A stretch of DNA of 64,000 bases. Source: G965276765 sp965276825 (lineage in GTDB: Bacteria > Actinomycetota > Acidimicrobiia > Acidimicrobiales > Palsa-688). Position numbers and translations under genes: made by a program. Shown here piece by piece: positions 14,493 to 22,674 of the stretch. Under the pieces are notes generated by a model that saw only the letters and a program-made list of their open reading frames with translations, had not been told where the DNA came from and did not search any database. Location of the stretch: the NCBI GenBank assembly GCA_965276825.1, contig OZ255630.1, forward strand, positions 1,302,001 through 1,366,000, given 5' to 3'. Numbering within the stretch: the stretch's first letter is position 1; the number at the start of each line of letters is the position of its first letter.

Positions 14493-15643
14493 AGGGCAGC
14501 ATCCGAGCTCGAGGTGCCACGTTCACGGCGCTGTGGTCGACGGTCGACCCGGCGAGCGGCAAGCGTCGCCAGCACAGCCAGGGCGGCTTCAAGACCAAGG
14601 GTGCCGCGCAGAAGCACCTCAACGGACTGCTCAGGGAGGTCGACAACGGCGTCTGGAAACCCGACGCGCGGATCACCGTCGACAAGCTGCTCGTCGACTG
14701 GTTGGCCGCCAAGCGGTCCGAGGGGCTCCGACCGAACACGGTGGCGATGTACGGCAAGGTGATCTCCGGATGGGTCACCCCGCACATCGGCGGCCTGCGG
14801 GTCGATCAGCTGTCCCCGGCCCGGGCGCAGGAGATGGTCGACGCGCTCCGCTCCCCCGCCGGCAGCACCCTGGGCCGCGGCGCCCTGTCGGCCCGCAGCG
14901 TCCAGTTGGCCGTGCAGACCCTCAAGGCGTCGACTCGGTGGGCGGTCGAGACCGGCCAGCTGTCCAGGGATCCGCTGATCGGGTACCGCCGGCCCAGGGC
15001 TCAGGCTTCGCAGGCCGCCACGGGGGCCTGGACGGCCCCCGAGGCCGGGGCGTTCCTGGCGTCGGTCGCCGACGACCGGCTACGGGCGGCGTGGTGGCTG
15101 CTGCTGTCACGCGGCCCCCGCCGAGGTGAGCTGGCCGGGCTGCGCTGGTCGGCGATCGACCTGGACGCGAAGACGCTGCGGGTAATCGAGACGCGCATCG
15201 TCGTGGCCTCTCAGGCGATGGCGTCCACCCCGAAGACATCAGCCGGCCGGCGCACCATCCCCCTCGACGACCGGCTCGTCGCCGAGCTGCGCTCCCACCG
15301 GGCCCGCCAGGCCGGGGAGCGCCTCGCTGCCGGCACGGCGTGGGAGGACACCGGCTACGTGTTCGTGGACGAGCTGGGCTCCCCGTACCGGCCGGAAACG
15401 TTCTCCCGGCAGTTCGCCAAGCTGGCCGCCGACGCCAAGCTGCGCCAGCTCCGCTTCCACGACGGAAGGCACACCGCTGCCTCGCTCATGCTGGCCGCGG
15501 GCGAGAGCCCGAAGGTCGTCGCCGAGATCCTCGGCCACTCCTCGCCAGTCATCACCCAGGTCGTCTACCAGCACCTCATGCCCGGCATGGGCGACGCGGC
15601 AGGTGAGCGGCTGACGGCGCTGCTCGCCGGGGGTGATCGTTGA
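14489..15643 (+). CDS. int: Tyrosine-type integrase of the element
   Basis: 384 aa. An N-terminal arm-binding domain (residues 1-60: SIRARGATFTALW, KTKGAAQKHLNGLL) is followed by a core-binding domain (about 63-165) and the catalytic domain. The active site has R211 (RGPRRGEL), K249 (TPKTSAG), H324 and R327 (HDGRHT), H350 (LGHSS) and Y360 (VVYQH). The ATG overlaps the upstream stop. The gene ends 75 bp from attR and reads towards it, the usual position for the enzyme that recombines at the tRNA. Candidate arm sites begin at its stop codon. Confidence 0.95.
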   Translation: MKGSIRARGATFTALWSTVDPASGKRRQHSQGGFKTKGAAQKHLNGLLREVDNGVWKPDARITVDKLLVDWLAAKRSEGLRPNTVAMYGKVISGWVTPHIGGLRVDQLSPARAQEMVDALRSPAGSTLGRGALSARSVQLAVQTLKASTRWAVETGQLSRDPLIGYRRPRAQASQAATGAWTAPEAGAFLASVADDRLRAAWWLLLSRGPRRGELAGLRWSAIDLDAKTLRVIETRIVVASQAMASTPKTSAGRRTIPLDDRLVAELRSHRARQAGERLAAGTAWEDTGYVFVDELGSPYRPETFSRQFAKLAADAKLRQLRFHDGRHTAASLMLAAGESPKVVAEILGHSSPVITQVVYQHLMPGMGDAAGERLTALLAGGDR

Positions 15644-15693
15644 CATTTGGTTGACATCGGCGCTGCCCGCTCGGCCTGTCAACGCCTGTCAAC
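15639..15693. promoter_or_regulatory. Candidate arm-type integrase sites next to attR
   Basis: GTTGACA occurs at 15639-15645 and 15650-15656 (11 bp apart) and the inverted form TGTCAAC at 15677-15683 and 15687-15693 (10 bp apart), just before the 53-bp core. Near one-turn spacing and matching copies at the left end suggest integrase or Xis binding. Confidence 0.6.
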
Positions 15694-15717
15694 CTGCGTT
15701 CTCGCTGGTCAGCGGCA

Positions 15718-15770
15718 GTGTCGAAGGGGGGACTTGAACCCCCACGCCCTTGCGGGCACTAGCCCCTCAA
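15718..15770. repeat. attR, 53-bp direct repeat inside tRNA-Leu
   Basis: Second copy of the repeat at 861-913. It supplies the 3' part of the intact tRNA gene, so the element restores the tRNA on integration. Identity ends within the anticodon loop at 15770. Confidence 0.92.
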
Positions 15771-15802
15771 GCTAGCGCGTCTACCTATTCCGCCACTTCG
15801 AC
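15719..15802 (-). tRNA. trnL-GAG: tRNA-Leu (anticodon GAG)
   Basis: 84 nt without CCA. The acceptor stem GTCGAAG pairs with CTTCGAC, with discriminator A. The anticodon stem CTAGC/GCTAG surrounds loop TTGAGGG with anticodon GAG at 15768-15766. A long variable arm (TGCCCGCAAGGGCGT) marks a class II leucine tRNA, and GGTTCAAGTCC forms the T loop. CCA is not encoded. The 3' 52 nt come from the integrated element. Confidence 0.97.
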
Positions 15803-15900
15803 GTGGATGCCCGGCGCGCCGGGCGAGCAAGGAGCATAGACGCTCGGTACTGGCGTCGCCTTATGGGCTCTCCGGACTCGCGGCGATGTAGCTTCCTGAC

Positions 15901-16413
15901 GTGTCAGCCCTCGCGGCGCCGGACGGTCGGGTGCAACTGCGCCTCCTCGACGAGGCCACGGCACGATCGGTGCTGGCCGGGCGACGCCTCGCCGACTGGT
16001 CGCCCGGCTACCCGACCGATGGCGACCGGGACGTGGCGCGCTGGCTGGTCCAGCCCCGCACGCCCCCACCGGTCGATCCCCTCTTCCGCCCGTACCAGGT
16101 CGTGGTGACGGCCAACTCGACCGTGGTCGGGGGGATCGGCTGCCACCGGCCGCCGGACGGCAACGGGTCGGTGGAGATCGGCTACGGCATCGCACCGGAG
16201 TGGCGCAACCAGGGGCTGATCACCGAGGCCGTCCGGATCCTCGTCGACGCGCTGGCCTATGGAGGGGTGCGGACGGTCGTGGCCCGCACCGACCGCACCA
16301 ATCTGTCGAGCCAGGCCGTGCTGCGCCATGTGGACTTCGTGCTGGTCAGGGTGGACCCCGACGGGCTGCTGCGCTGGGAGCGACCGGTCGCCGCTCCCCC
16401 GCGCCCCGCCTGA
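15901..16413 (+). CDS. GNAT family N-acetyltransferase
   Basis: 170 aa. The acetyl-CoA motif A is EIGYGIAPEWRNQGLITEAV, where the usual RGxG/A is WRNQG. Downstream, VVARTDRTNLSSQAVLRHVDF is the typical motif B of the RimJ/RimL-like group. It would transfer acetyl from acetyl-CoA to an amine or protein N-terminus; the substrate is unknown. The GTG start at 15901 is used, without a clear ribosome binding site. It is the first chromosomal gene right of the element. Confidence 0.85.
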   Translation: MSALAAPDGRVQLRLLDEATARSVLAGRRLADWSPGYPTDGDRDVARWLVQPRTPPPVDPLFRPYQVVVTANSTVVGGIGCHRPPDGNGSVEIGYGIAPEWRNQGLITEAVRILVDALAYGGVRTVVARTDRTNLSSQAVLRHVDFVLVRVDPDGLLRWERPVAAPPRPA

Positions 16414-16501
16414 TCACCCGCTTCCCGAGACATCGCCCGTCACCCACCGCTGGGGTTGCGGCGGCCGAGCGGTTGTCGGCCCACCCATCAGGGCGGGCGG
16501 T

Positions 16502-16726
16502 CTGCGGTCACGAAACCACGCCCGCCGCCATCAACCGACCGCAGACGCCGCCCTCCCTGTCCCGTGACCGCAGACCGGCGCGCGGGGACGGGCCGGCGCG
16601 CCGGCCGGCCCGGCACGCACAGCGGCCCACCCGCCAGGGCGTCGACGGACTGCGGTCACGAAACCACGCCCACCGCCATCAACCGACCGCAGACGCCGCC
16701 CTCCCTGTCCCGTGACCGCAGACCGG
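16502..16726. repeat. Pair of 77-bp direct repeats, each with inverted ends
   Basis: The copies at 16502-16578 and 16650-16726 differ at one base. Each starts with CTGCGGTCACG and contains the inverted match CGTGACCGCAG 61 bp later, so each can fold into a long hairpin. They fill most of the 369-bp gene-free stretch 16414-16782 between two convergent genes. The end GACCGCAGACCGG also occurs in the tandem array at 34301-34466, so this is a dispersed family. Confidence 0.85.
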
Positions 16727-16782
16727 TGCGCTCGGCGAGCGACCCAACCAGGGCGAGGCGAGCGGCGCCCGGGTCGACGGGG

Positions 16783-17727
16783 TCACCCGGCCAGGAAGGC
16801 GACCACGTCCGGGGCGTGCGCGAGAAGCGAGAGGTGGCCCTCGCCGGCGAGGGCGTGGAGCGTCGACCCGGGGATGTGGGCGCCCAGCCAGTGGCCGTGG
16901 GCGGCGGGGACCATCAGGTCGTCGCTCCCCTGCCAGAGGCCGACCCTGGCGCCGGTGGCGGCGACGTCGGCCGGATCGAATCCCCAGGGGGAGACGAAAG
17001 CCAGGTCGTCGTCGACCCAGCCGGCGACGCCGTTGGCGACGCCGAGGGAGAGCAGGGCGGCGAGCTCCTGGGCAACACCCGACGCCGCCCCACCCGAGCC
17101 GGAGCCGCCCCCCGAGCCGGAGCCGCCACCCGAGCCGGAAGCCGCACCCGAGAGCGCGGCTCGATCGGCGTCGGGCAGCAGGCTGCCCATGGCGTCGACG
17201 AGCCCGGCGGCGTCGACGTGGCGCAGCTCGGCCGCGCCCATGGTGAGGCCGTCGTGGAGGGCCCTGGCCCCCTGCCGGGCGAGGGCGAACTCCTGGAGGT
17301 TGTCGTCGCCCATGCCCGCCGGCCAGTCGAGCCCGTCGGCGTCGGAGGGGGCCAGGCCGGCGAGGGTGGCGACGGCGCGGACCCGTCCCGGCAGGAGCGC
17401 GGCGCACGCCAGGGCGTGGGGTCCGCCCCCGGACCAGCCGACGGCAACGCACTCCCCGATCCCCAGGTGGTCGAGCGCCGCGGCGGTGTCGGCCGCCGCG
17501 TCGGCGACCCGGCGGCCGGGGTAGGGGGTGGATGCGCCGTAACCGGGGCGGGAGGCGGCGACGACCCGCCAGCCGGCCTCGGTGGCCGCCTCGAGCAGGA
17601 CGGAAGGGACCAGGGCCACCCCGGGGGTGCCGTGGTGGTAGACGAGCACGCGGCCAGCGGCGCCGGAGGGGGCGCCGGTGTCGGTGAGCTCGATGGTGCG
17701 CCCGTCGGGCAGGGTCAGTAGTGCCAC
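16783..17727 (-). CDS. Alpha/beta-fold hydrolase
   Basis: 314 aa. Oxyanion HHGTPG (31-36), nucleophile S99 in GWSGGG, acid in GSDDLMVP (D269 or D270) and H298 in GEGHLSLL form the catalytic set. Residues 193-217 are an almost pure Gly-Ser linker replacing part of the cap. The GTG at 17727 lies inside the end of menB (13-bp overlap), which decides the start. Such enzymes hydrolyse esters, amides or C-C bonds. Co-transcription with menB invites a MenH-like guess, but nothing specific supports it. Confidence 0.85.
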   Translation of the reverse strand: MALLTLPDGRTIELTDTGAPSGAAGRVLVYHHGTPGVALVPSVLLEAATEAGWRVVAASRPGYGASTPYPGRRVADAAADTAAALDHLGIGECVAVGWSGGGPHALACAALLPGRVRAVATLAGLAPSDADGLDWPAGMGDDNLQEFALARQGARALHDGLTMGAAELRHVDAAGLVDAMGSLLPDADRAALSGAASGSGGGSGSGGGSGSGGAASGVAQELAALLSLGVANGVAGWVDDDLAFVSPWGFDPADVAATGARVGLWQGSDDLMVPAAHGHWLGAHIPGSTLHALAGEGHLSLLAHAPDVVAFLAG

Positions 17728-18626
17728 GGGAACGGGCTCCAGTCCGGGTCGCGCTTGTCGAGGAAGGCGTCGCGTCCCTCGGCCGCCTCGTCGGTGCCGT
17801 AGGCCAGCCGGGTGGCCTCGCCGGCGAAGAGCTGCTGGCCGACCAGGCCGTCGTCGATCAGGTTGAAGGCGTACTTGAGCATGCGCTGGGCGGTCGGGCT
17901 CTTGGCGTTGATCTTCGCGGCCCACTCCAGCGCCACCGATTCCAGCGCGGCATGGGGGGCCACAGCGTTGACCGCGCCCATGGCCGCCATGGTCTCGGCG
18001 TCGTAGGTGTCGCCGAGGAAGAAGATCTCCCTGGCCCGCTTCTGGCCGACCTGCCTGGCCAGGTAGGCGGAGCCGAAGCCTCCGTCGAAGCTGGCCACGT
18101 CGGCGTCGGTCTGCTTGAAGCGGGCGTGCTCGGCGCTGGCGATGGTCAGGTCGCAGACCACGTGGAGGCTGTGGCCGCCGCCGGCCGCCCAGCCGGGGAC
18201 GACGGCGATGACCACCTTGGGCATGAACCGGATGAGACGTTGGCACTCGAGGATGTGGAGCCGGCCGGTGCGGGCCGGATCGGCGCTGGCGGCGGTGTCG
18301 CCCTCGGCGTAGCGGTAGCCGTCGCGACCGCGGATGCGCTGGTCGCCACCCGAGCAGAAGGCCCAGCCGCCGTCCCTCGGCGACGGCCCGTTGCCGGTGA
18401 GCAGCACGCAGCCGATGTCGGGGCTCTGGCGGGCGTGGTCGAGGCAGCGGTGGAGCTCGTCGACGGTGTGGGGCCGGAAGGCGTTGCGCACCTCGGGCCG
18501 GTCGAAGGCGATCCGGACCGTCCCCCCGACCACCGCACGGTGGTAGGTGACGTCGGTGAGCTCGAAGCCGTCGACCGGCAACCACGCGTCGGGATCCATG
18601 ATCTCGGAGACGGAGATGGTCGGCAT
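17715..18626 (-). CDS. menB: 1,4-dihydroxy-2-naphthoyl-CoA synthase
   Basis: 303 aa, crotonase fold. MenB marks are FCSGGDQRIRG, the GWAAGGGHSLHVVCDLTIAS oxyanion/active-site region, the FDGGFGSAYLARQVGQKRAREIFF segment and a C-terminus rich in aromatics (DPDWSPFPWHY). It closes the second ring of menaquinone from o-succinylbenzoyl-CoA. The ATG at 18626 is 19 bp after the upstream transporter gene stop. Other men genes are not in the window. Confidence 0.93.
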   Translation of the reverse strand: MPTISVSEIMDPDAWLPVDGFELTDVTYHRAVVGGTVRIAFDRPEVRNAFRPHTVDELHRCLDHARQSPDIGCVLLTGNGPSPRDGGWAFCSGGDQRIRGRDGYRYAEGDTAASADPARTGRLHILECQRLIRFMPKVVIAVVPGWAAGGGHSLHVVCDLTIASAEHARFKQTDADVASFDGGFGSAYLARQVGQKRAREIFFLGDTYDAETMAAMGAVNAVAPHAALESVALEWAAKINAKSPTAQRMLKYAFNLIDDGLVGQQLFAGEATRLAYGTDEAAEGRDAFLDKRDPDWSPFPWHY

Positions 18627-18645
18627 CGGCCGCCGAGCCTAGGGC

Positions 18646-20451
18646 TCAGGTGTGCTGGGGGATCCCCCACGTGGAGATGCCGGCGGCGATGCCGGCCGGC
18701 CCGGTGGCGGCGACCACGTTGACGTAGCGGCTCTGGCTGGCCAGCACGACCGGGTCGGCGAGCAGCGGGACGTCGACGGCGTCGGACCACGCCAGGCGGT
18801 CGACGGCGGCGACCGCAGCGGTCCTGGCTGGGCCGAGCGGGGTGGTGTCGACCCGGGCGACGAGGCGGTCCATGGCCGGGCTCGAGTACCCGGTGACGTT
18901 GTCGCTGCCTCCGGTGGCGTAGCGGGCGGCAAGGGAGACGGGGAACGTCGCCACCCGGGTGCCGACGACGGCCAGGTCGTAGCGCCCGGCCGCCACGCGC
19001 CGCTCGGCCGTGGCCGGGGTGGTGAAGGTCGTGGTCAACCCGATGCCGGCGGCGCGGCAGGCGGCGCCGACCGCCGCCGCCTCGGCGGCCGCGAGCGGCG
19101 AGTCGGAGCCGACGAGCAGGCCGAATCGGACGGGCCGGCCGCCGTCGCGGAGTCGGCCGTCGCGATAGGTGAGGCCGGCGGTGACGAGGGCCAGGCGGGT
19201 GGCCGACGACGACGTGGCCGCCGGCAGGGCGGTGGCGTCGTCGGGTGCCGCGGTCGCGCCGGTGGTGGGCGCTCGGCCGGCGGTGGCGGCCAGCTCGACC
19301 CGGTCGTCGACCGGCGTGGCCGTGGCGGCCGTCCTGCCCACGGTGGCCGGCGTGGCCGTGGCGGCCGTCCTGGCCGCGGTGGCGGCGAGGGCGCGACGGT
19401 CGATGCCCGAGGCGATGGCCAGGCGCACGGCCCGGTCGGCCAGACCGCTCCTGCGCTCGTTGATGGCCAGGTCGTCGTAGCGGTCGCCGGCGCTGACGGG
19501 CGCGGCCAGGCCGTCGGTCGTGGACAGGGTGGTGACCGTGGCCGGGTCGTCGGGCAGCAGGGCGGCGCCGAGGGAGCCGTGGAGCAGGCTGGCCGCGGCG
19601 ACCGCGGGGGCCACGCCGAGCTCGACGTCGACGCCGGACAGGTTGGCCGCCTGGCCCCACCACCGCGGGTTGCGGGCCAGGCGCACCTCGGCGCCCGGCG
19701 TGTAGGCCGTCACCACGAACGGTCCGCCGGAGACCAGCGAGGTGACCGGGTCGGTGAAGCCGTGGTCGAAGCCGACCGAGGTGACGACGTGGGCGGGCAG
19801 GATGGGCGAGAACAGCGCCCGCCAGTCGGGGTCGATGCGGGCGAAGGTGACCGTCACCCGGTCGGGGTCCTGGGCGTCGGTGACCACCGAGGCGATGCGG
19901 TCGTAGCCGACCGTCGACGCCGGCGTGTAGGCCGCCCCACCGACGTCGCGGTAGCGGGTGCGGCCCGCCTGGGCCTGCCAGGTGGCCACGAAGTCGGCGC
20001 CGGTGATCGGCGTGCCGTCGGACCAGACGGCCCGGGGGTTGATCGTGTAGGTGACCCGCTGGGGGGACACGCCGACCGAGGTGGCGCCGGCGATCAGGGT
20101 CGGTTGCGGCACCGGGACCCCGGCGACGTCGAGGTGGAACGCGGAGGGCAGCACTGCGGCGGCGATGGCCTGCAACGCCGGCGAGGGACCGGGCGCGGCG
20201 AGCGGGTTGAAGTTGGTGGGCGCCGAGGGGAAGCCGACCTCGATGGCCGCGTCGGTGAAGTACCCCGTCGCCGCCGAGGTGGGCGTGGTCGTCGAGGTGG
20301 TCGACGACCCGGGCGACGCGGTGGAAGGACCGGGGCCGGTGGCGCCGTGGTGGCCGGAGCCTCCGCAACCGGCAGCCACGACGGCCCCTGCCACCATGAT
20401 GGCCCCGGCGACCAGGGTGGTCGGGGCGCGCCCGAGGCGGGAGGGCCGCAT
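18646..20451 (-). CDS. ABC transporter substrate-binding lipoprotein (family 5)
   Basis: 601 aa. A signal peptide with a hydrophobic core (TTLVAGAIMVAGAVV) and lipobox AAGC is followed by a Ser/Thr/Gly linker. The SBP_bac_5 fold follows: SAPTNFNPLAA, YTINPRAVWSDGTPITGADF and YDDLAINERRSGLADRAVRLA. Compared with the usual family it has an Ala/Thr-rich insertion of about 70 residues (TAATATPATVGRTAATATP) in the second lobe. It lies directly after the double ATPase gene. It likely binds peptides or a similar solute outside the membrane. Confidence 0.9.
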   Translation of the reverse strand: MRPSRLGRAPTTLVAGAIMVAGAVVAAGCGGSGHHGATGPGPSTASPGSSTTSTTTPTSAATGYFTDAAIEVGFPSAPTNFNPLAAPGPSPALQAIAAAVLPSAFHLDVAGVPVPQPTLIAGATSVGVSPQRVTYTINPRAVWSDGTPITGADFVATWQAQAGRTRYRDVGGAAYTPASTVGYDRIASVVTDAQDPDRVTVTFARIDPDWRALFSPILPAHVVTSVGFDHGFTDPVTSLVSGGPFVVTAYTPGAEVRLARNPRWWGQAANLSGVDVELGVAPAVAAASLLHGSLGAALLPDDPATVTTLSTTDGLAAPVSAGDRYDDLAINERRSGLADRAVRLAIASGIDRRALAATAARTAATATPATVGRTAATATPVDDRVELAATAGRAPTTGATAAPDDATALPAATSSSATRLALVTAGLTYRDGRLRDGGRPVRFGLLVGSDSPLAAAEAAAVGAACRAAGIGLTTTFTTPATAERRVAAGRYDLAVVGTRVATFPVSLAARYATGGSDNVTGYSSPAMDRLVARVDTTPLGPARTAAVAAVDRLAWSDAVDVPLLADPVVLASQSRYVNVVAATGPAGIAAGISTWGIPQHT

Positions 20452-20524
20452 CCGGGATCGGCGCCGGCGGGCGGGCGCGAGGTCGGGACCGCTCGTGGGA
20501 GGCTCAGTCAGCTCGTCGCAGGCT

Positions 20525-22672
20525 TCAGTCGGCGTCGGAGACGCCGCTGTGGGCCGCCTCCCCGACCACCCCAGACCGGCGCCCGTCGCCGTTGGCCACC
20601 GCGGCGCCCGGTGCCGCGACGGCGACGTCGACGGGCTCCTGCAGGGGGAAGTGGCAGGCGGCGAGGTGACCGGGCCCGAAGCCCCGCAGCTGCGGCTCCT
20701 CCTCGGCGCAGCGGTCCTGCGCGTTGGGGCAGCGGGTGCGGAAGCGGCAGCCCGACGGCGGGTTGACCGGGCTCGGCAGCTCGCCGCGGATGCCGACCTC
20801 GGTCTTGGCCCGCTCAGCGGAGGGGTCGGGGACGGGGATCGTCTTGATCAGCGCGGAGGTGTACGGATGGGCGGGGCGCTGGTAGATGTCGTCGCCGGTG
20901 CCCAGCTCGACCAGCTTGCCGAGGTACATCACCCCGATCCGGTCGGCCAGGTACTTGACCACGGCCAGGTCGTGGGAGATGACGATCGAGGCCATGCCGT
21001 GGGTGGCCTGCAGCCGCTTCATCAAGTTGAGCACCTGGGAGCGGATGGACACGTCGAGCGCGCTGACCGGCTCGTCGGCGACGATCACGCTCGGGTTGAG
21101 GGTGAGGACGCGGGCCAGCCCGATGCGCTGGCGCTGGCCGCCGGAGAACTCGTGGGGGTAGCGCTCGACCGAGTTGGCGGGGAGGCCCACCTCCCGGAGG
21201 AGGTCGGCCACCCTGGCGTCCTGCTCCTTGCGCGACCCGACGCCCTGCACGGTGAGCGGCTCGCGCAGGATGGCCCCGACGCGCATGCGGGGGTCGAGCG
21301 ACGAGTAGGGGTCCTGGAACATCATCTGCAGGTCGCGCCTGGCCTTGCGCAGGCTCCGACCGCGGCGCTTGAAGATCTGGTTGCCGTCCAGGGTGACCTG
21401 GCCGCCGTCGGGCTTCTCCAGGCCGACGATGAGCCGGCCGAGGGTGGTCTTGCCGCAGCCGGACTCCCCGACCAGGCCGAAGGTCTCGGCCTTGCCGACC
21501 GTGATGGTCACGTCGGAGACGGCTTTGACCGACCCGGTCCTGCGCTGGAGGATGGCGCCGGAGGTGACGGGAAACTCCCTGACCACGTGGTCGATGCCGA
21601 GCAGCGGCTCGTGCTTGGCCGCCACCGCCGCCACCTCCTCGTCGACCTCGATCTCGATCAGCTTCTCGATCGGGCCGCTGACCGGGTGCCAGCAGGAGAA
21701 GAGGTGGCCGTCGGGCCCGTCGAGCGGCGGCTCCTCCTCCGTGCACCGCTCGTCGGCGTAGGCGCAGCGGGGCGCGAACCGGCAGCCAGCGGGCGGGCTG
21801 GTCAGGTCGGGCGGGATGCCGGGGATGGAGAACAGCGCCTTGGTCGGGTCCGAGTCGAGGCGCGGGATCGACGCCAGCAGGCCCTGAGCGTAGGGATGGC
21901 GCATGTTGCGGAACAAGGTGTCGGTGTCGGTGGCCTCGACCATGCGCCCGGCGTACATGACGTTGATCCGGTCGGTGCGCCCGGCCACCACGCCCATGTC
22001 GTGGGTGATGAGCAGGATGGCCATGCCCAGGCGCTCCTTGAGGTCGTCGAGGAGGGCGAGGATCTGGGCCTGGATGGTGACGTCGAGGGCGGTGGTCGGC
22101 TCGTCGGCGATGAGCAGCTTGGGATCGCACGACAGGGCGATGGCGATCATCACCCGCTGGCGCAGCCCGCCGGAGAGCTGGTGGGGGTAGTCGTCGAGGC
22201 GCTCCCTCGGTCGGGGCAGCCCGACCAGGTCGAGCACCTCGATGGTCCGCTCGCGCGCCTCCTTCCTGGACGCCCCCCGGTGCAGGATGACCGGCTCGGC
22301 CACCTGGTCGCCGATGGTCTTGGTGGGGTTGAGGGAGCTCTGCGAGTCCTGGAAGATCATGGCCACGTCGTTGCCCCGGATGTGGCGGAGCCTGTCCTCG
22401 CGCAGGCCGACCAGCTCCTGGCCGTCGAGGCGGATCGACCCGTCGACGATCCGGCCGCCGTTGGGCAGGAGGCCCATGATGGTGAGGCCGGTCATGGACT
22501 TGCCGCAACCCGATTCGCCGACCAGGCCGAGGGTCTCGCCGCGGTCGATGTGCAGCTCGACGTTGCCCACCGCCTGCACCACCGACTGGGTCAGCTGGAT
22601 GTGGGTCGAGAGGTTTTCGATCTCGAGGACGCGATCCACGTTGGTGCTGCTCTCTCCTCGGGTGGCGGTCAC
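20525..22672 (-). CDS. dppDF: Fused DppD-DppF type ABC transporter ATPase
   Basis: 715 aa holding two complete nucleotide-binding domains. NBD1 has Walker A GESGCGKSMTG and signature LSGGLRQRV; NBD2 has Walker A GESGCGKTTLG and signature FSGGQRQRI. Each is followed by the C-terminal cysteine motif of oligopeptide ATPases (CRFAPRCAYADERC and CRFRTRCPNAQDRC). It drives uptake through the two permeases upstream. The start may be GTG 22672 or GTG 22639; an AGGAGAG lies between them and slightly favours 22639. Usually D and F are separate genes. Confidence 0.93.
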   Translation of the reverse strand: MTATRGESSTNVDRVLEIENLSTHIQLTQSVVQAVGNVELHIDRGETLGLVGESGCGKSMTGLTIMGLLPNGGRIVDGSIRLDGQELVGLREDRLRHIRGNDVAMIFQDSQSSLNPTKTIGDQVAEPVILHRGASRKEARERTIEVLDLVGLPRPRERLDDYPHQLSGGLRQRVMIAIALSCDPKLLIADEPTTALDVTIQAQILALLDDLKERLGMAILLITHDMGVVAGRTDRINVMYAGRMVEATDTDTLFRNMRHPYAQGLLASIPRLDSDPTKALFSIPGIPPDLTSPPAGCRFAPRCAYADERCTEEEPPLDGPDGHLFSCWHPVSGPIEKLIEIEVDEEVAAVAAKHEPLLGIDHVVREFPVTSGAILQRRTGSVKAVSDVTITVGKAETFGLVGESGCGKTTLGRLIVGLEKPDGGQVTLDGNQIFKRRGRSLRKARRDLQMMFQDPYSSLDPRMRVGAILREPLTVQGVGSRKEQDARVADLLREVGLPANSVERYPHEFSGGQRQRIGLARVLTLNPSVIVADEPVSALDVSIRSQVLNLMKRLQATHGMASIVISHDLAVVKYLADRIGVMYLGKLVELGTGDDIYQRPAHPYTSALIKTIPVPDPSAERAKTEVGIRGELPSPVNPPSGCRFRTRCPNAQDRCAEEEPQLRGFGPGHLAACHFPLQEPVDVAVAAPGAAVANGDGRRSGVVGEAAHSGVSDAD

Positions 22673-22674
22673 CG

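Larger units (their letters stand above)
861..15770. mobile_element. 14.9 kb integrated phage-like element in tRNA-Leu(GAG)
   Basis: The element is bounded by a perfect 53-bp direct repeat (861-913 and 15718-15770) that is the 3' part of a tRNA-Leu gene, and carries an integrase next to the intact tRNA copy. Inside are an early minus-strand operon (Xis-like, small zinc proteins, prim-pol, AAA ATPase), a structured non-coding block, terminase small and large subunits, a tape measure protein, a WhiB protein and a second tyrosine recombinase. I could not find portal, capsid protease, major capsid, head-tail connector, tail tube, baseplate, holin or endolysin genes. Only 1.7 kb separates the terminase from the tape measure gene, where an ordinary siphophage carries the head and tail-tube genes. 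It is therefore a deleted prophage or a satellite that borrows capsids. Confidence 0.9.
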
